Under the pieces are notes generated by a model that saw nothing but the letters and a program-made list of their open reading frames with translations, was not told the DNA's origin and made no database searches. From NCBI GenBank assembly GCA_021790895.1, contig JAJYFM010000005.1, positions 1 to 53,635 on the forward strand: 53,635 nucleotides of DNA. Reading direction: 5' to 3'. This document shows positions 18,931 to 27,311 of the stretch, piece by piece. The position numbers were made by a program, and so were the translations under genes. Each line of letters begins with the position of its first letter. Within the stretch, counting starts at the first letter, position 1. Source of the stretch: a bacterium (GTDB lineage Bacteria; Vulcanimicrobiota; Vulcanimicrobiia; Vulcanimicrobiales; Vulcanimicrobiaceae).

Positions 18931-19760
18931 GTCGTCGGCCTCCAGCCGCGAACGATCGCATCGGAGACCGCGACGACGTCGCGGGTCGCCGCGACATCGT
19001 GAACGCGCACGATATCGATGCCGGCGGAGACGGCGAGCGCCGTGGTTGCCGCGGTCGCGAAAATTCGCTCTTCGGGGCGACTGCGCCCGGCGAGCATCCC
19101 CAACGTCGATTTTCGCGAGGTACCCAAGAGCGTGGGAAATCCCAACGCAACGAGACGTTCCAGATGCGCGAGCAGCGTAACATTCTGCTCCGGCGTCTTT
19201 CCGAAGCCGATGCCGGGATCGAGCATGATGCGATCCGCCGGAATGCCCCTCTGTTGCGCGCGAACGGCATCGGCGAGCAACGCACGAAGCACCTCCTCGA
19301 CGATATCGCCGTCGAAGAGTTGCTCGCGGTTATGCATGATCGCAATCGACGCCCCGCTTTCGAGGGTGAGGTCGAGCATTTCGTCACTCGCGCCCCAGAT
19401 TGAATTGACGCAATCTGCACCGGCGGCGAGCGCAGCTCGCGCGACCTCGGGTTTGTAGGTGTCGATGGAGATCGGCCAATCGGGATAGCGCTCGCGCACC
19501 GCGCGAACCACGGGCAATACCCGCTCCAATTCCTCAGCGACGGCGACCGGCGCGTGCCCCGGGCGCGTCGACTCACCACCGATATCGATCGTGTCGGCAC
19601 CGGCGTCGTGCTGCGCTTCCGCTCGCTGCACCGCCTCACGCACGGCGAGCCTCCCGTCTCCAGAGAACGAGTCGGGGGTGACGTTGAGAATCCCCATGAC
19701 GAGCGTCTTTTTGTTTCGCTCGAAACTCCGGTCGCGAAACCGCACTGCTACCGCGCTCAT
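18918..19760 (-). CDS. folP: Dihydropteroate synthase
   Basis: MSAVAVRFRDRSFERNKKTLVMGILNVTPDSFSGDGRL...DIGGESTRPG...DPGIGFGKTPEQN; start chosen to give ATGA overlap with folC stop. Confidence 0.95.
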   Translation of the reverse strand: MSAVAVRFRDRSFERNKKTLVMGILNVTPDSFSGDGRLAVREAVQRAEAQHDAGADTIDIGGESTRPGHAPVAVAEELERVLPVVRAVRERYPDWPISIDTYKPEVARAALAAGADCVNSIWGASDEMLDLTLESGASIAIMHNREQLFDGDIVEEVLRALLADAVRAQQRGIPADRIMLDPGIGFGKTPEQNVTLLAHLERLVALGFPTLLGTSRKSTLGMLAGRSRPEERIFATAATTALAVSAGIDIVRVHDVAATRDVVAVSDAIVRGWRPTTWIA

Positions 19761-21082
19761 CCGATCGACGAAAGACGCTGTTGCGTCTCGAGAAGACTCG
19801 GGCGCAGCGCGGCGACGACGAAAGTCGACCCGGTGACGACGACGATGCCGGAGGGCCCGGCGCGTTCGCGCGCACGCGCGAGTGCTTCGCCGGGGTCGTC
19901 GCAGCATTCGTTTGCGATTCCCAACTCATCGGCGATTCGCGCGAGATATTCGGGCGACCGCGCGGGGCGCCCGTCGGCATCAAACGATGTGAGCACGAAA
20001 AATCGTCCCGGCTGCGCGAAAGCGGCGAGAATCGCCCGCGCATTTTTGCTTTCACCAACGCCGATGACGAAGGTCTGCGCGCGCTCGCCGAAGCGTTCGC
20101 GCAACGCATCAGCGAGCGAACGCGCCTTCTGTTCGTTGTGCGCGATATCGACGAGCACGGAGGGTGCGCCCGGAAAGATCTCCATGCGCCCGGGGATACG
20201 AACCTCCGCCAAGCCGTCCTCGATCTCGGTGCGACTCGGACGGAGTGCCGGCGGCAAGGCTTCCAACGCAAGCACGGCAGTTACGGCATTCGTCCGCTGA
20301 AAGCCGCCGAGGATCGGCAAACGAATGCGATAGTTCTCGACTGCGGTGCGAATGGCGAATCGCTGTTCGAATGCTTCGACTTCGATCTCGTCGATCCGGG
20401 CATGCGTCGCACTCTCGATCAGCGGTGCGCCGACCCGTGCACAGATCGTCGCAATCGTCGAACGCGCGGGCTCCTCCGAGACCGAGCTGACGAGCGGAAC
20501 GCCGCTTTTTGCGATCCCCGCTTTTTCAGCGGCGATCGCCTCGAGCGTGTCGCCGAGAATCTCCTGATGGTCGTAGCCGATGCTCGTGATCGCACAGACG
20601 GTCGGGGAAACGACATTTGTTCCATCGAGCCGCCCACCCAAACCCACTTCGATGACCGCGACATCGACTGCTTCGCGCGCGAAATAGAGAAACGTCAGCG
20701 CGAGCAGCATTTCGTAGTAGCTCGCCGCTCCATAGCGCCCTGCAATGCTCTCGAACGCGGGAAGCATCTCCGAAAAAAGTTCGGCGAAGCGTTCGCGCGC
20801 GATCGGTACGCCGCCGATCCGAGCGCGCTCGGTCATCGATTGCAAATGTGGTTTGACGTGCAGGCCGACACGCAGCGCGTGCCGCCGCAAAACGCGCTCG
20901 ATCATCGTCGCCGTCGAGCCTTTGCCGCTGGTGCCGGCGACATGGACGACGGGGTAACGTCGGTGCGGGTCGCCAAGCATCTCCAGCAGCGCCGTCATAC
21001 GTTCTAATCCGTAATTCGTGTGTCCGGAGCGGTGCTCGCCGATACTCGCGAGTAAATAACGCTCCGCCTCTTCAAACCTCAT
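19757..21082 (-). CDS. folC: Bifunctional folylpolyglutamate synthase/dihydrofolate synthase
   Basis: YPVVHVAGTSGKGSTATMIERVLRRHALRVGLHVKPHLQSMTERARI; VIEVGLGGRLDGTNVV; SIGYDHQEILGDTLEAIAAEKAGI; LVDIAHNEQKARSL. Confidence 0.95.
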   Translation of the reverse strand: MRFEEAERYLLASIGEHRSGHTNYGLERMTALLEMLGDPHRRYPVVHVAGTSGKGSTATMIERVLRRHALRVGLHVKPHLQSMTERARIGGVPIARERFAELFSEMLPAFESIAGRYGAASYYEMLLALTFLYFAREAVDVAVIEVGLGGRLDGTNVVSPTVCAITSIGYDHQEILGDTLEAIAAEKAGIAKSGVPLVSSVSEEPARSTIATICARVGAPLIESATHARIDEIEVEAFEQRFAIRTAVENYRIRLPILGGFQRTNAVTAVLALEALPPALRPSRTEIEDGLAEVRIPGRMEIFPGAPSVLVDIAHNEQKARSLADALRERFGERAQTFVIGVGESKNARAILAAFAQPGRFFVLTSFDADGRPARSPEYLARIADELGIANECCDDPGEALARARERAGPSGIVVVTGSTFVVAALRPSLLETQQRLSSIG

Positions 21083-21564
21083 GAGTGATCGGTCGGTCGC
21101 TCCGAAAGCAGCTCCATTGCATGCGGTAACGTCGGGAGAAGGACGTCGAGCGACTCTGCAACGGCTCGCGGGCTACCGGGAAGATTCACGATGAGCGTAC
21201 GATGGCGCACCCCCGCCAACGCACGCGAGAGCATCGCCGTGCGCACGCGAGGCAACGCCGCGGCGCGAATCGCTTCGGCGATCCCGGGAACCTCGTAGTC
21301 GAGCACAGCAGCCGTCGCCTGCGGTGTGCGGTCGCGCGGAGCGATCCCGGTGCCGCCGCTCGTGAGGATACAATCGGCGCGTTCCCCATCGGCTAGGTCG
21401 ATAAGCTCGGCTTGCAGCGCGGCTGGATCGTCGGGAAGAACGATCGCGCGCACGATCTCGTAGACAGGCTCAAGGCGTTCGCGAAAGACCGGAAGGCAGC
21501 CGTCCTCGCGTTCACCCGCGGCAGCGCGGTCGGAGAGCACGATGCACGCAACGCGGTACTTCAT
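21079..21564 (-). CDS. MogA/MoaB family molybdenum cofactor biosynthesis protein
   Basis: MKYRVACIVLSDRAAAGEREDG...ADCILTSGGTGIAPRDRTPQATAAVLDYEVPGIAEAIR...LIVNLPGSPRAVAESLDVLLPTLPHAMELL. Confidence 0.92.
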   Translation of the reverse strand: MKYRVACIVLSDRAAAGEREDGCLPVFRERLEPVYEIVRAIVLPDDPAALQAELIDLADGERADCILTSGGTGIAPRDRTPQATAAVLDYEVPGIAEAIRAAALPRVRTAMLSRALAGVRHRTLIVNLPGSPRAVAESLDVLLPTLPHAMELLSERPTDHS

Positions 21565-22049
21565 CGTTCGGCGGTCCACGTGCCGCTCTTCCCGCCGCGT
21601 TTCTCCAGCAAGCGCACCCCCTCGATGACGATCGCTCGATCGAGTGCTTTGCACATATCGTAGATCGTCAGCGCGGCGAGATTCGCCGCCATCAACGCTT
21701 CCATCTCGACGCCGGTCTGCCCCGAGGTACGCGCCTCGCTCTCGATCCGCAGCCGAGCGGGCTCGGCCCACGTCAACGTGACCGCGATGTGGCTGAGCGC
21801 AACCGGGTGCGCCAGCGGGATCAGGTTCGCGGTCTGCTTTGCGGCCATGATGCCGGCGATTTGAGCCGTCACGAAGGCGTCCCCCTTCGGTCCCATCGCC
21901 CTCCGGAGCGATTCCGCCGCTTCGGGAGCGAGGCGAACGAACGCCTCGGCACGGGCGAAGCGTTCGGTCGTTGCTTTCTTGCCGACGTCGACCATCGAAA
22001 TAGCTCCGTCGGTGTTTAAGTGTGAGGGTTTCGGCACATCAGTCGTCAA
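21561..22049 (-). CDS. moaC: Cyclic pyranopterin monophosphate synthase MoaC
   Basis: ISMVDVGKKATTERFARAEAFV...MAAKQTANLIPLAHPVALSHIAV...TGVEMEALMAANLAALTIYDMCKALDRAIVIEGVRLLEKRGGKSG. Confidence 0.95.
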   Translation of the reverse strand: MTTDVPKPSHLNTDGAISMVDVGKKATTERFARAEAFVRLAPEAAESLRRAMGPKGDAFVTAQIAGIMAAKQTANLIPLAHPVALSHIAVTLTWAEPARLRIESEARTSGQTGVEMEALMAANLAALTIYDMCKALDRAIVIEGVRLLEKRGGKSGTWTAER

Positions 22050-22061
22050 AGAGGGTCGCTA

Positions 22062-23240
22062 ATGGCGCTATTCCAGGAAGCAGACGGCGATCCTCGGGTC
22101 GCGCTCGATCGGCTCGCCGATGTGCTGTCGTACTACGGAGCAGTCGGAGATGCGGCCGCCGAGCTAGCTTTTGGCTTTTCGTTGCGAAAGGCTGCATTTG
22201 CGCGTTCCATCGCCGTCGCCCTCGACGTCGACGAACGGCTTCTCGATGCCGTTACGATCGCCGGACTGATGCACGCCGTCGGCTCGCTCGGAAACCCGGC
22301 GTTGGTGCGCGATAGCGATCTTCCCGAACGCCTTGCGACGATGGAACGCTGGGATATTCCCGCCTCGGGGGCACGCGTCTGTGCGGCGATCGGTGCGATT
22401 CCGGAGGCGGTCGCCGATATCGTGCGCTGGCAAAGCGAGGCCTGGGACGGCACCGGATTCCCCGACCAGCTCCGCTGGAACGGCATTCCGGTTCCTTCGG
22501 TCGCACTCGCACTCGCCGACCGACTCGTTCGCGCAAACGAACCGGAGGAAGCGCTCGCAAGTATCTCCGAGGAAGCGGGGCGCACCTTCGCTCCAGCACA
22601 CGCGCGCGCATTCATGTTGTGGTTTCATCAGAGCGGAGCCGAAGCGGAGCCTTTCAGCTTCCCGCGCAGCATATTGCGTCCCGAAGCGAGCGATCCCGGA
22701 GATCTTCTCCTGGAGATCGCCGACCGCATCGATCGGCATCTCGGGGTTCCGGGTCGCGCGCGCAACGTATTGCGCCTCTCCGAAGCAAGCGCTCGCTCCT
22801 TAGGTTGCAGCGCCGGCGAGATCGAAGCGCTGCGCATCGCCGCGCTCGCGTTTGGAGCCGGCGAACTTCACGACAGTTTTGAGAGCACGCTCGACCCGCT
22901 CGTTCGCCTGGGCCTCGAGCGGCGCGCCGAACATGCACGCGAAGGGGCGCGCCTTCTCGCGAACCTGCCGTCGCTCGCCGCCGCGGCTCCGCTCGTAGCC
23001 GCGCGCGCCGAGTGGTTCGACGGAACCGGAAAACCCGCAGGGCTCGGGCGCGACGCGATTCCCATCGGCGCGCGCATCCTTGCCACCGCGATTGCCTACG
23101 ATGCGATCGACATCGACACCCGCGAACGCCCTGCCGCTCGCCGCGCGACCGCCGGCGAACGACTCGACGGTGCGGCGGGCACGCATTTCGACCCGCGCGT
23201 CGTCACCGCCGTGCTCGACGCTGCAAAGGCGCACGCATGA
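22062..23240 (+). CDS. Tandem degenerate HD-GYP-like protein
   Basis: Two DGTG(F/K)P signatures (VRWQSEAWDGTGFPDQL; ARAEWFDGTGKPAGL), each preceded by an HD-like helical region with altered metal ligands. Confidence 0.75.
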   Translation: MALFQEADGDPRVALDRLADVLSYYGAVGDAAAELAFGFSLRKAAFARSIAVALDVDERLLDAVTIAGLMHAVGSLGNPALVRDSDLPERLATMERWDIPASGARVCAAIGAIPEAVADIVRWQSEAWDGTGFPDQLRWNGIPVPSVALALADRLVRANEPEEALASISEEAGRTFAPAHARAFMLWFHQSGAEAEPFSFPRSILRPEASDPGDLLLEIADRIDRHLGVPGRARNVLRLSEASARSLGCSAGEIEALRIAALAFGAGELHDSFESTLDPLVRLGLERRAEHAREGARLLANLPSLAAAAPLVAARAEWFDGTGKPAGLGRDAIPIGARILATAIAYDAIDIDTRERPAARRATAGERLDGAAGTHFDPRVVTAVLDAAKAHA

Positions 23241-24151
23241 TCGAACTTCACGAGCGGACGCGTCGCATCTCGCCGACGCGAATTCATGAAATATTGCTGC
23301 GCTACGGAGCGAAGAGTCTCGTCGATCCCTTCATGGGCTTGCCGACCCATCTCAATTATCTCAAACGCCACGGCATCGCCGTTCACGGCGGCGACGTTCT
23401 CGAATGGTTCGTGCGCGTCGGCGAGGGCATCGTCGTCAACGATCTGACGATTCTTCGCGATCACGAAGTTGCCGAGATCGTCGAAATGATTCCCGGCCGC
23501 ATCTATGCCCTCGACCTCTTTAAAGCGTGGGAGGGCGTCTTTTTCACCGAAGAACAGTGCGTCTATCTCGGCGTGTGGTTCGACAACGTCCGCAATCTTC
23601 GTAGCGACGGTCAGACCGGGCTTGCGATTCTCGGTCTCTGGCGCGTCTTCTGCTATTGGTTACAGAAGGCGCAGGAGCCCGACGAGATGCCCGATCTTCC
23701 GCCGAGCGAACTCGCGTGGTACTACATTCGCCAGACCGAACGCTGGGTTGCGAGCAACATGCGGCGCAACACCGTCCGACAGAGTGACGTCATGCAGACG
23801 CTGGAACGGCAACAAGCCGATGCGCTTCTCTTCGCACCGCCGCCGCGCAATGCACTCCACCACGCCGATCCGCGTATTTGGATGTGGGAGGCATGGTGGC
23901 AGGGCAACCCCTACTTCACGCTCGAGCATGCATACCGCGACACGCTCTTCGGCGCGCGATCGAGCGATCCGGCGGCCTATCAACGCTCGCTCGCCGGCAT
24001 TCTCTCAGAAGCGGCTGAGTTTCCGCTCCTCATCGTGGCGACCAACGAATCGCGCCTCGGGGAGATCGAACCCCTCGTCCGCAACGCGCGCGCGAAGGTC
24101 GAGTGCTACGCGCCCAACGACAGCGAGATCTACCTCATCGCGACGACGTAG
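23237..24151 (+). CDS. Divergent DNA adenine methylase-like (D12/MTase-fold-like) protein, function unknown
   Basis: YGAKSLVDPFMGLPTHLNYLKRHGIAVHGGDVLEWFVRVGEGIVVND resembles motif I/II layout; QADALLFAPPPRNAL at a motif IV-like position; ATGA overlap with upstream gene. Confidence 0.5.
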   Translation: MIELHERTRRISPTRIHEILLRYGAKSLVDPFMGLPTHLNYLKRHGIAVHGGDVLEWFVRVGEGIVVNDLTILRDHEVAEIVEMIPGRIYALDLFKAWEGVFFTEEQCVYLGVWFDNVRNLRSDGQTGLAILGLWRVFCYWLQKAQEPDEMPDLPPSELAWYYIRQTERWVASNMRRNTVRQSDVMQTLERQQADALLFAPPPRNALHHADPRIWMWEAWWQGNPYFTLEHAYRDTLFGARSSDPAAYQRSLAGILSEAAEFPLLIVATNESRLGEIEPLVRNARAKVECYAPNDSEIYLIATT

Positions 24152-24353
24152 CGTCGCTTCCCTGAAAACGCACCCACAGTAACGCGAGTACCCCAAGCAC
24201 CGCATAAAGAATCGTGTGCTTGTAATTGTGCATCGGGCTATGTCCGAAGATCAGCGCCGATTGAAAAGTACCGGTCCAACTGAGAACCGCGAGAATAAAA
24301 AAGAGCACCGCGACGATCAATCCGAGAAGCTTCACGAAATGATTCCTTTCCAT
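24135..24353 (-). CDS. Small membrane protein, two TM helices
   Basis: MERNHFVKLLGLIVAVLFFILAVLSWTGTFQSALIFGHSPMHNYKHTILYAVLGVLALLWVRFQ; overlaps the uppP end. Confidence 0.7.
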   Translation of the reverse strand: MERNHFVKLLGLIVAVLFFILAVLSWTGTFQSALIFGHSPMHNYKHTILYAVLGVLALLWVRFQGSDATSSR

Positions 24354-25201
24354 GCGAGAATGCTGCCGAGAAGCCCGAGCAGCAGGCAGTACCATCCGAA
24401 CGGCCGGAGGTCGTTCGAACGAAAATAGCGAGTGAGGAAGGCGACCGAAAAATAGGCGGCGATCCCCGAAACGACGCCGCCGACGAGCGATTCCACCAAC
24501 GCCACGTGCGCGCCCGCGGCGAAGAGATCGGGGACTTTCAAGAGCGAGGCGGCGATGATGACCGGCGTCGCCAGCATGAACGAGTACCGCGCGGCATCGG
24601 CATGGTCGAGGTCGCAGAGCAACCCCGTTACCATCGACGCCCCCGAGCGAGAGATTCCGGGCAGCAGCGCAAACGACTGACCGATTCCCACGAGTACCGC
24701 CTGAAACCATGAAAGACGTGTGAGTGGGCGATTCGTTCGATGCTCGACGGCGAGTTGCCGTCGACGTAACGCCTCGCCCAAAAACATCACCGCACCGTTC
24801 GCGATGAGAAAGAGCGATGCGAGCAACGCGCTGGCGAAGAGGGCGCGCACGCTTTTCTCCAACAACAAGCCGAGTGTTCCCACCGGAATCGTCCCCACGA
24901 CCAGGAGCCAACCGAGTCGCTCGTGCGGATCGTCGCTAAGCCGGCCGCGAATGACGCTGCGGAGCAGCGCACCGACGATCTTCCACCACTCACGGCGATA
25001 GAAAAGCACCAAGGCGAGCGCCGTTCCCAAGTGGAGGGTGACGACGAATGGAAGAAAGGTCGGATCGCTCCGATGGATATTCGTCCAGTGGAAGAGCGCC
25101 GGGATGAGAATCGTGTGGCCGAGACTGGAGACCGGAAAGAGCTCCGTTGTGCCCTGTAAGAGCGCGAGAATCAATGCCTGAAAGAGTGTCACGCGCCCCA
25201 C
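24332..25201 (-). CDS. uppP: Undecaprenyl-diphosphate phosphatase
   Basis: LILALLQGTTELFPVSSLGHTILIP; LLPGISRSGASMVTGLLCDLDHADAARYSFMLATPVI. Confidence 0.93.
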   Translation of the reverse strand: MGRVTLFQALILALLQGTTELFPVSSLGHTILIPALFHWTNIHRSDPTFLPFVVTLHLGTALALVLFYRREWWKIVGALLRSVIRGRLSDDPHERLGWLLVVGTIPVGTLGLLLEKSVRALFASALLASLFLIANGAVMFLGEALRRRQLAVEHRTNRPLTRLSWFQAVLVGIGQSFALLPGISRSGASMVTGLLCDLDHADAARYSFMLATPVIIAASLLKVPDLFAAGAHVALVESLVGGVVSGIAAYFSVAFLTRYFRSNDLRPFGWYCLLLGLLGSILAWKGIIS

Positions 25202-25291
25202 AGTACGCCAAGGCTTACCACGCAGCCTTTAACGAGTCCGTTACAGAGCGCTCGGCAGGATTGCCGGTTCTCTCGGCCAAGGCCCAACAAC

Positions 25292-25690
25292 GTGGAATCC
25301 GGTACGAGCGAGAGCGACCGATTGGAGATCGAGAGCGAACAGAGCCGCCGCTTCGAGCGAGTCGGCGATATGCTGCTCGTTTCGTATAGTATCGGCGATG
25401 ATTTTGCCCCGGAGTTTACTGAGACCTACGATATCGCGCTCGGCGGAATGGCAATGCTCACCAACGCAGAGCTCGTCAAGGATGCACCGGTCTCCATTCA
25501 ACTCGAATTGCGCGGAGACGCAACGCCGGTACTCCGCCTTCGCGGGATCGTACGTTGGTCGCGTTTCGACGCGATGCTCCAGCGCTATCGCACCGGTATC
25601 TCTTTCCTCGAACTCGACGAAGCGACGCGCCGCCACGTGCAGCGATATATCGACACGCTCAATCTCCTCCGCGACATGGGGATGATTTAG
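25292..25690 (+). CDS. PilZ-domain protein
   Basis: EQSRRFERVGDMLLVSY...ETYDIALGGMAMLTNAELVKDAPVSIQLELRG...LRLRGIVRWSRFD...YRTGISFLELDEATRRHVQRYI. Confidence 0.8.
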   Translation: MESGTSESDRLEIESEQSRRFERVGDMLLVSYSIGDDFAPEFTETYDIALGGMAMLTNAELVKDAPVSIQLELRGDATPVLRLRGIVRWSRFDAMLQRYRTGISFLELDEATRRHVQRYIDTLNLLRDMGMI

Positions 25691-25696
25691 CGCCCG

Positions 25697-26134
25697 CGTA
25701 GCACTTGTCAGCCCGAGTAGCCGCGGAACGCGGCGTATCGAGGGCCCGCGCGGAGCACTTGTCAGCCCGAGTAGCTGCGGAACGCGGCGTATCGAGGGCC
25801 CGCGCGTAGCGCTTGTCAGCCCGAGTAGCCGCGGAACGCGGCGTATCGAGGGCCCGTGCGTAGCGCTTGTCAGCCCGAGTAGCCGCGGAACGCGGCGTAT
25901 CGAGGGCCCGCGGAGCACTTGTCAGCCCGAGTAGCCGCGGAACGCGGCGTATCGAGGGCCCGCGCGGAGCACTTGTCAGCCCGAGTAGCCGCGGAACGCG
26001 GCGTATCGAGGGCCCGCGGAGCACTTGTCAGCCCGAGTAGCCGCGGAACGCGGCGTATCGAGGGCCCGCGCGGAGCACTTGTCAGCCCGAGTAGCCGCGG
26101 AACGCGGCGTATCGAGGGCCCGATCCACTTTACA
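25697..26134 (+). repeat. Tandem array of 8 hairpin repeat units, period 52 or 54 bp
   Basis: gtcagcccgagtag at 25707, 25761, 25815, 25869, 25921, 25975, 26027, 26081; consensus cggagcacttgtcagcccgagtagccgcggaacgcggcgtatcgagggcccgcg. Confidence 0.97.
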
Positions 26135-26140
26135 GCAACG

Positions 26141-26597
26141 CCTCGATACGGCGGGCTTCGCCGCCTACTCGGCGTGACAGATACGCGCTACTCGGCGCGA
26201 CAGAATACGACCGCGCGGCGCGCGAAAGCGCCTGCAATGCACCCGACGAGCGATTAAGCGAGCGGCGAGGACCCTGACATTGCTTGTCCGAGCCGCGAGC
26301 GTCTAGCGAGGAGCGGTGCGCGCAGGCGCGATAAGCGCGCACGCCTCGATAAGGCGGCTTCGCCGCCTACTCGGCGTGACATCAGCTCGCTTCTCGGCTC
26401 GACATCGTGCAACGCCTCGATACGGCGGCTTCGCCGCCTACTCGGCGTGACATCAGCTCGCTTCTCGGCTCGACATCGTGCAACGCCTCGATACGGCGGC
26501 TTCGCCGCCTACTCGGCGTGACATCAGCGCCCTACTCGGCGTGACATCAGCGCGCTACTCGGTGTAACAGCTGCGCGCTACTCAGCGTGACATCGCG
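26141..26597 (-). repeat. Inverted-orientation copies of the same element family, including three units at 71-bp period, plus half-units
   Basis: cctcgata(c/a)ggcggcttcgccgcctactcggcgtgaca at about 26144 (variant), 26344, 26415, 26486; extra (c/g)ctactcggcgtgaca half-units up to 26592. Confidence 0.92.
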
Positions 26598-26609
26598 CGG
26601 CCCTACCCG

Positions 26610-27248
26610 CTACCAGGCCTGAAAGTCGACCCGAAAAAGCATCCGCCCCGCAACATCGCGGCAGTCTTTCGTCGCCGGCGCATAGTCGGCGTTCTTCGCC
26701 ATCTGCAACGCGAGCACGTCGAGTGCTGCGTTTCCGCTACTACTCTGAATGGTCGCATTCTGAAAGAGACCGCGAGCATCGACAGAGACATCGATCGTAC
26801 TCGTCCCGCTCGTACGCTCTGCGCGCGTCGCCGGATCGATCGCCGGCGCGGTCGGCTCGACGAGTAGGTGTGGCGGAGTGCTCTGCGCGACGCACGCAAG
26901 CGCAGGGGTCGGAGAGGGATGCGGCTTCGGCGATGGTCGCGGTGTGACGCTCGGCGGAGGAGCGGCAACGCGCGCACCGATGCCCTTCTGCCTCGAGGCG
27001 GGCGTTACGCGCGCCGCATGGGTTTGCGGCCGAGGGGTCGGCGGCGGTGTTGGGGGCGGCGTCGGTGGCGTTGGCGTCCGCCGCGCGATCGTCATCGGCC
27101 GCGGAAGCGCCTGCACGGTAATGTGCGCGACCCCCGAGCGCAAGTCGAGTGGGTTTTTCTGCAGGAAGAGGGCTGCAACGATGTGGACGAGGAGCGATAG
27201 CGCAAGCGCCCACCAGAGATAACGGCGACCTCTTGCCCGCACGTTCAC
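26610..27248 (-). CDS. TonB-family energy transducer
   Basis: N-terminal TM (WWALALSLLVHIVAALFLQ), Pro-rich linker (TPPTPPPTPPPTPRPQ), C-terminal TonB-like domain STIDVSVDARGLFQNATIQSSSGNAALDVLALQMAKNADYAPATKDCRDVAGRMLFRVDFQ. Confidence 0.85.
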   Translation of the reverse strand: MNVRARGRRYLWWALALSLLVHIVAALFLQKNPLDLRSGVAHITVQALPRPMTIARRTPTPPTPPPTPPPTPRPQTHAARVTPASRQKGIGARVAAPPPSVTPRPSPKPHPSPTPALACVAQSTPPHLLVEPTAPAIDPATRAERTSGTSTIDVSVDARGLFQNATIQSSSGNAALDVLALQMAKNADYAPATKDCRDVAGRMLFRVDFQAW

Positions 27249-27263
27249 CGCTCCGAGAAAACG

Positions 27264-27290
27264 AAAAAGACGCTCACGGGAGCGTCTTTT
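27264..27290 (-). terminator. Intrinsic terminator, approximately bidirectional, downstream of the exb-tonB operon
   Basis: AAAAAGACGCTC-ACGG-GAGCGTCTTTT; T-run on the minus strand after the stem. Confidence 0.75.
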
Positions 27291-27311
27291 CGCCGACGAT
27301 GGTCGATTGCC

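Noticed and set aside
25241-26024. Listed ORFs encoding repeating RGPSIRRVPRLLGLTSA peptides
   Set aside because: They arise because the 54-bp tandem repeat is divisible by three; length follows the array, 52-bp units shift the frame, and the same units also sit in short intergenic copies.
26196-26340. Possible mobile element core between forward and inverted repeats
   Set aside because: No transposase-like ORF, no target-site duplication visible; only GC-rich non-coding sequence with partial repeats.
25697-26597. CRISPR array
   Set aside because: Units are contiguous with no unique spacers, the repeat has no cas genes nearby, and inverted copies are present.
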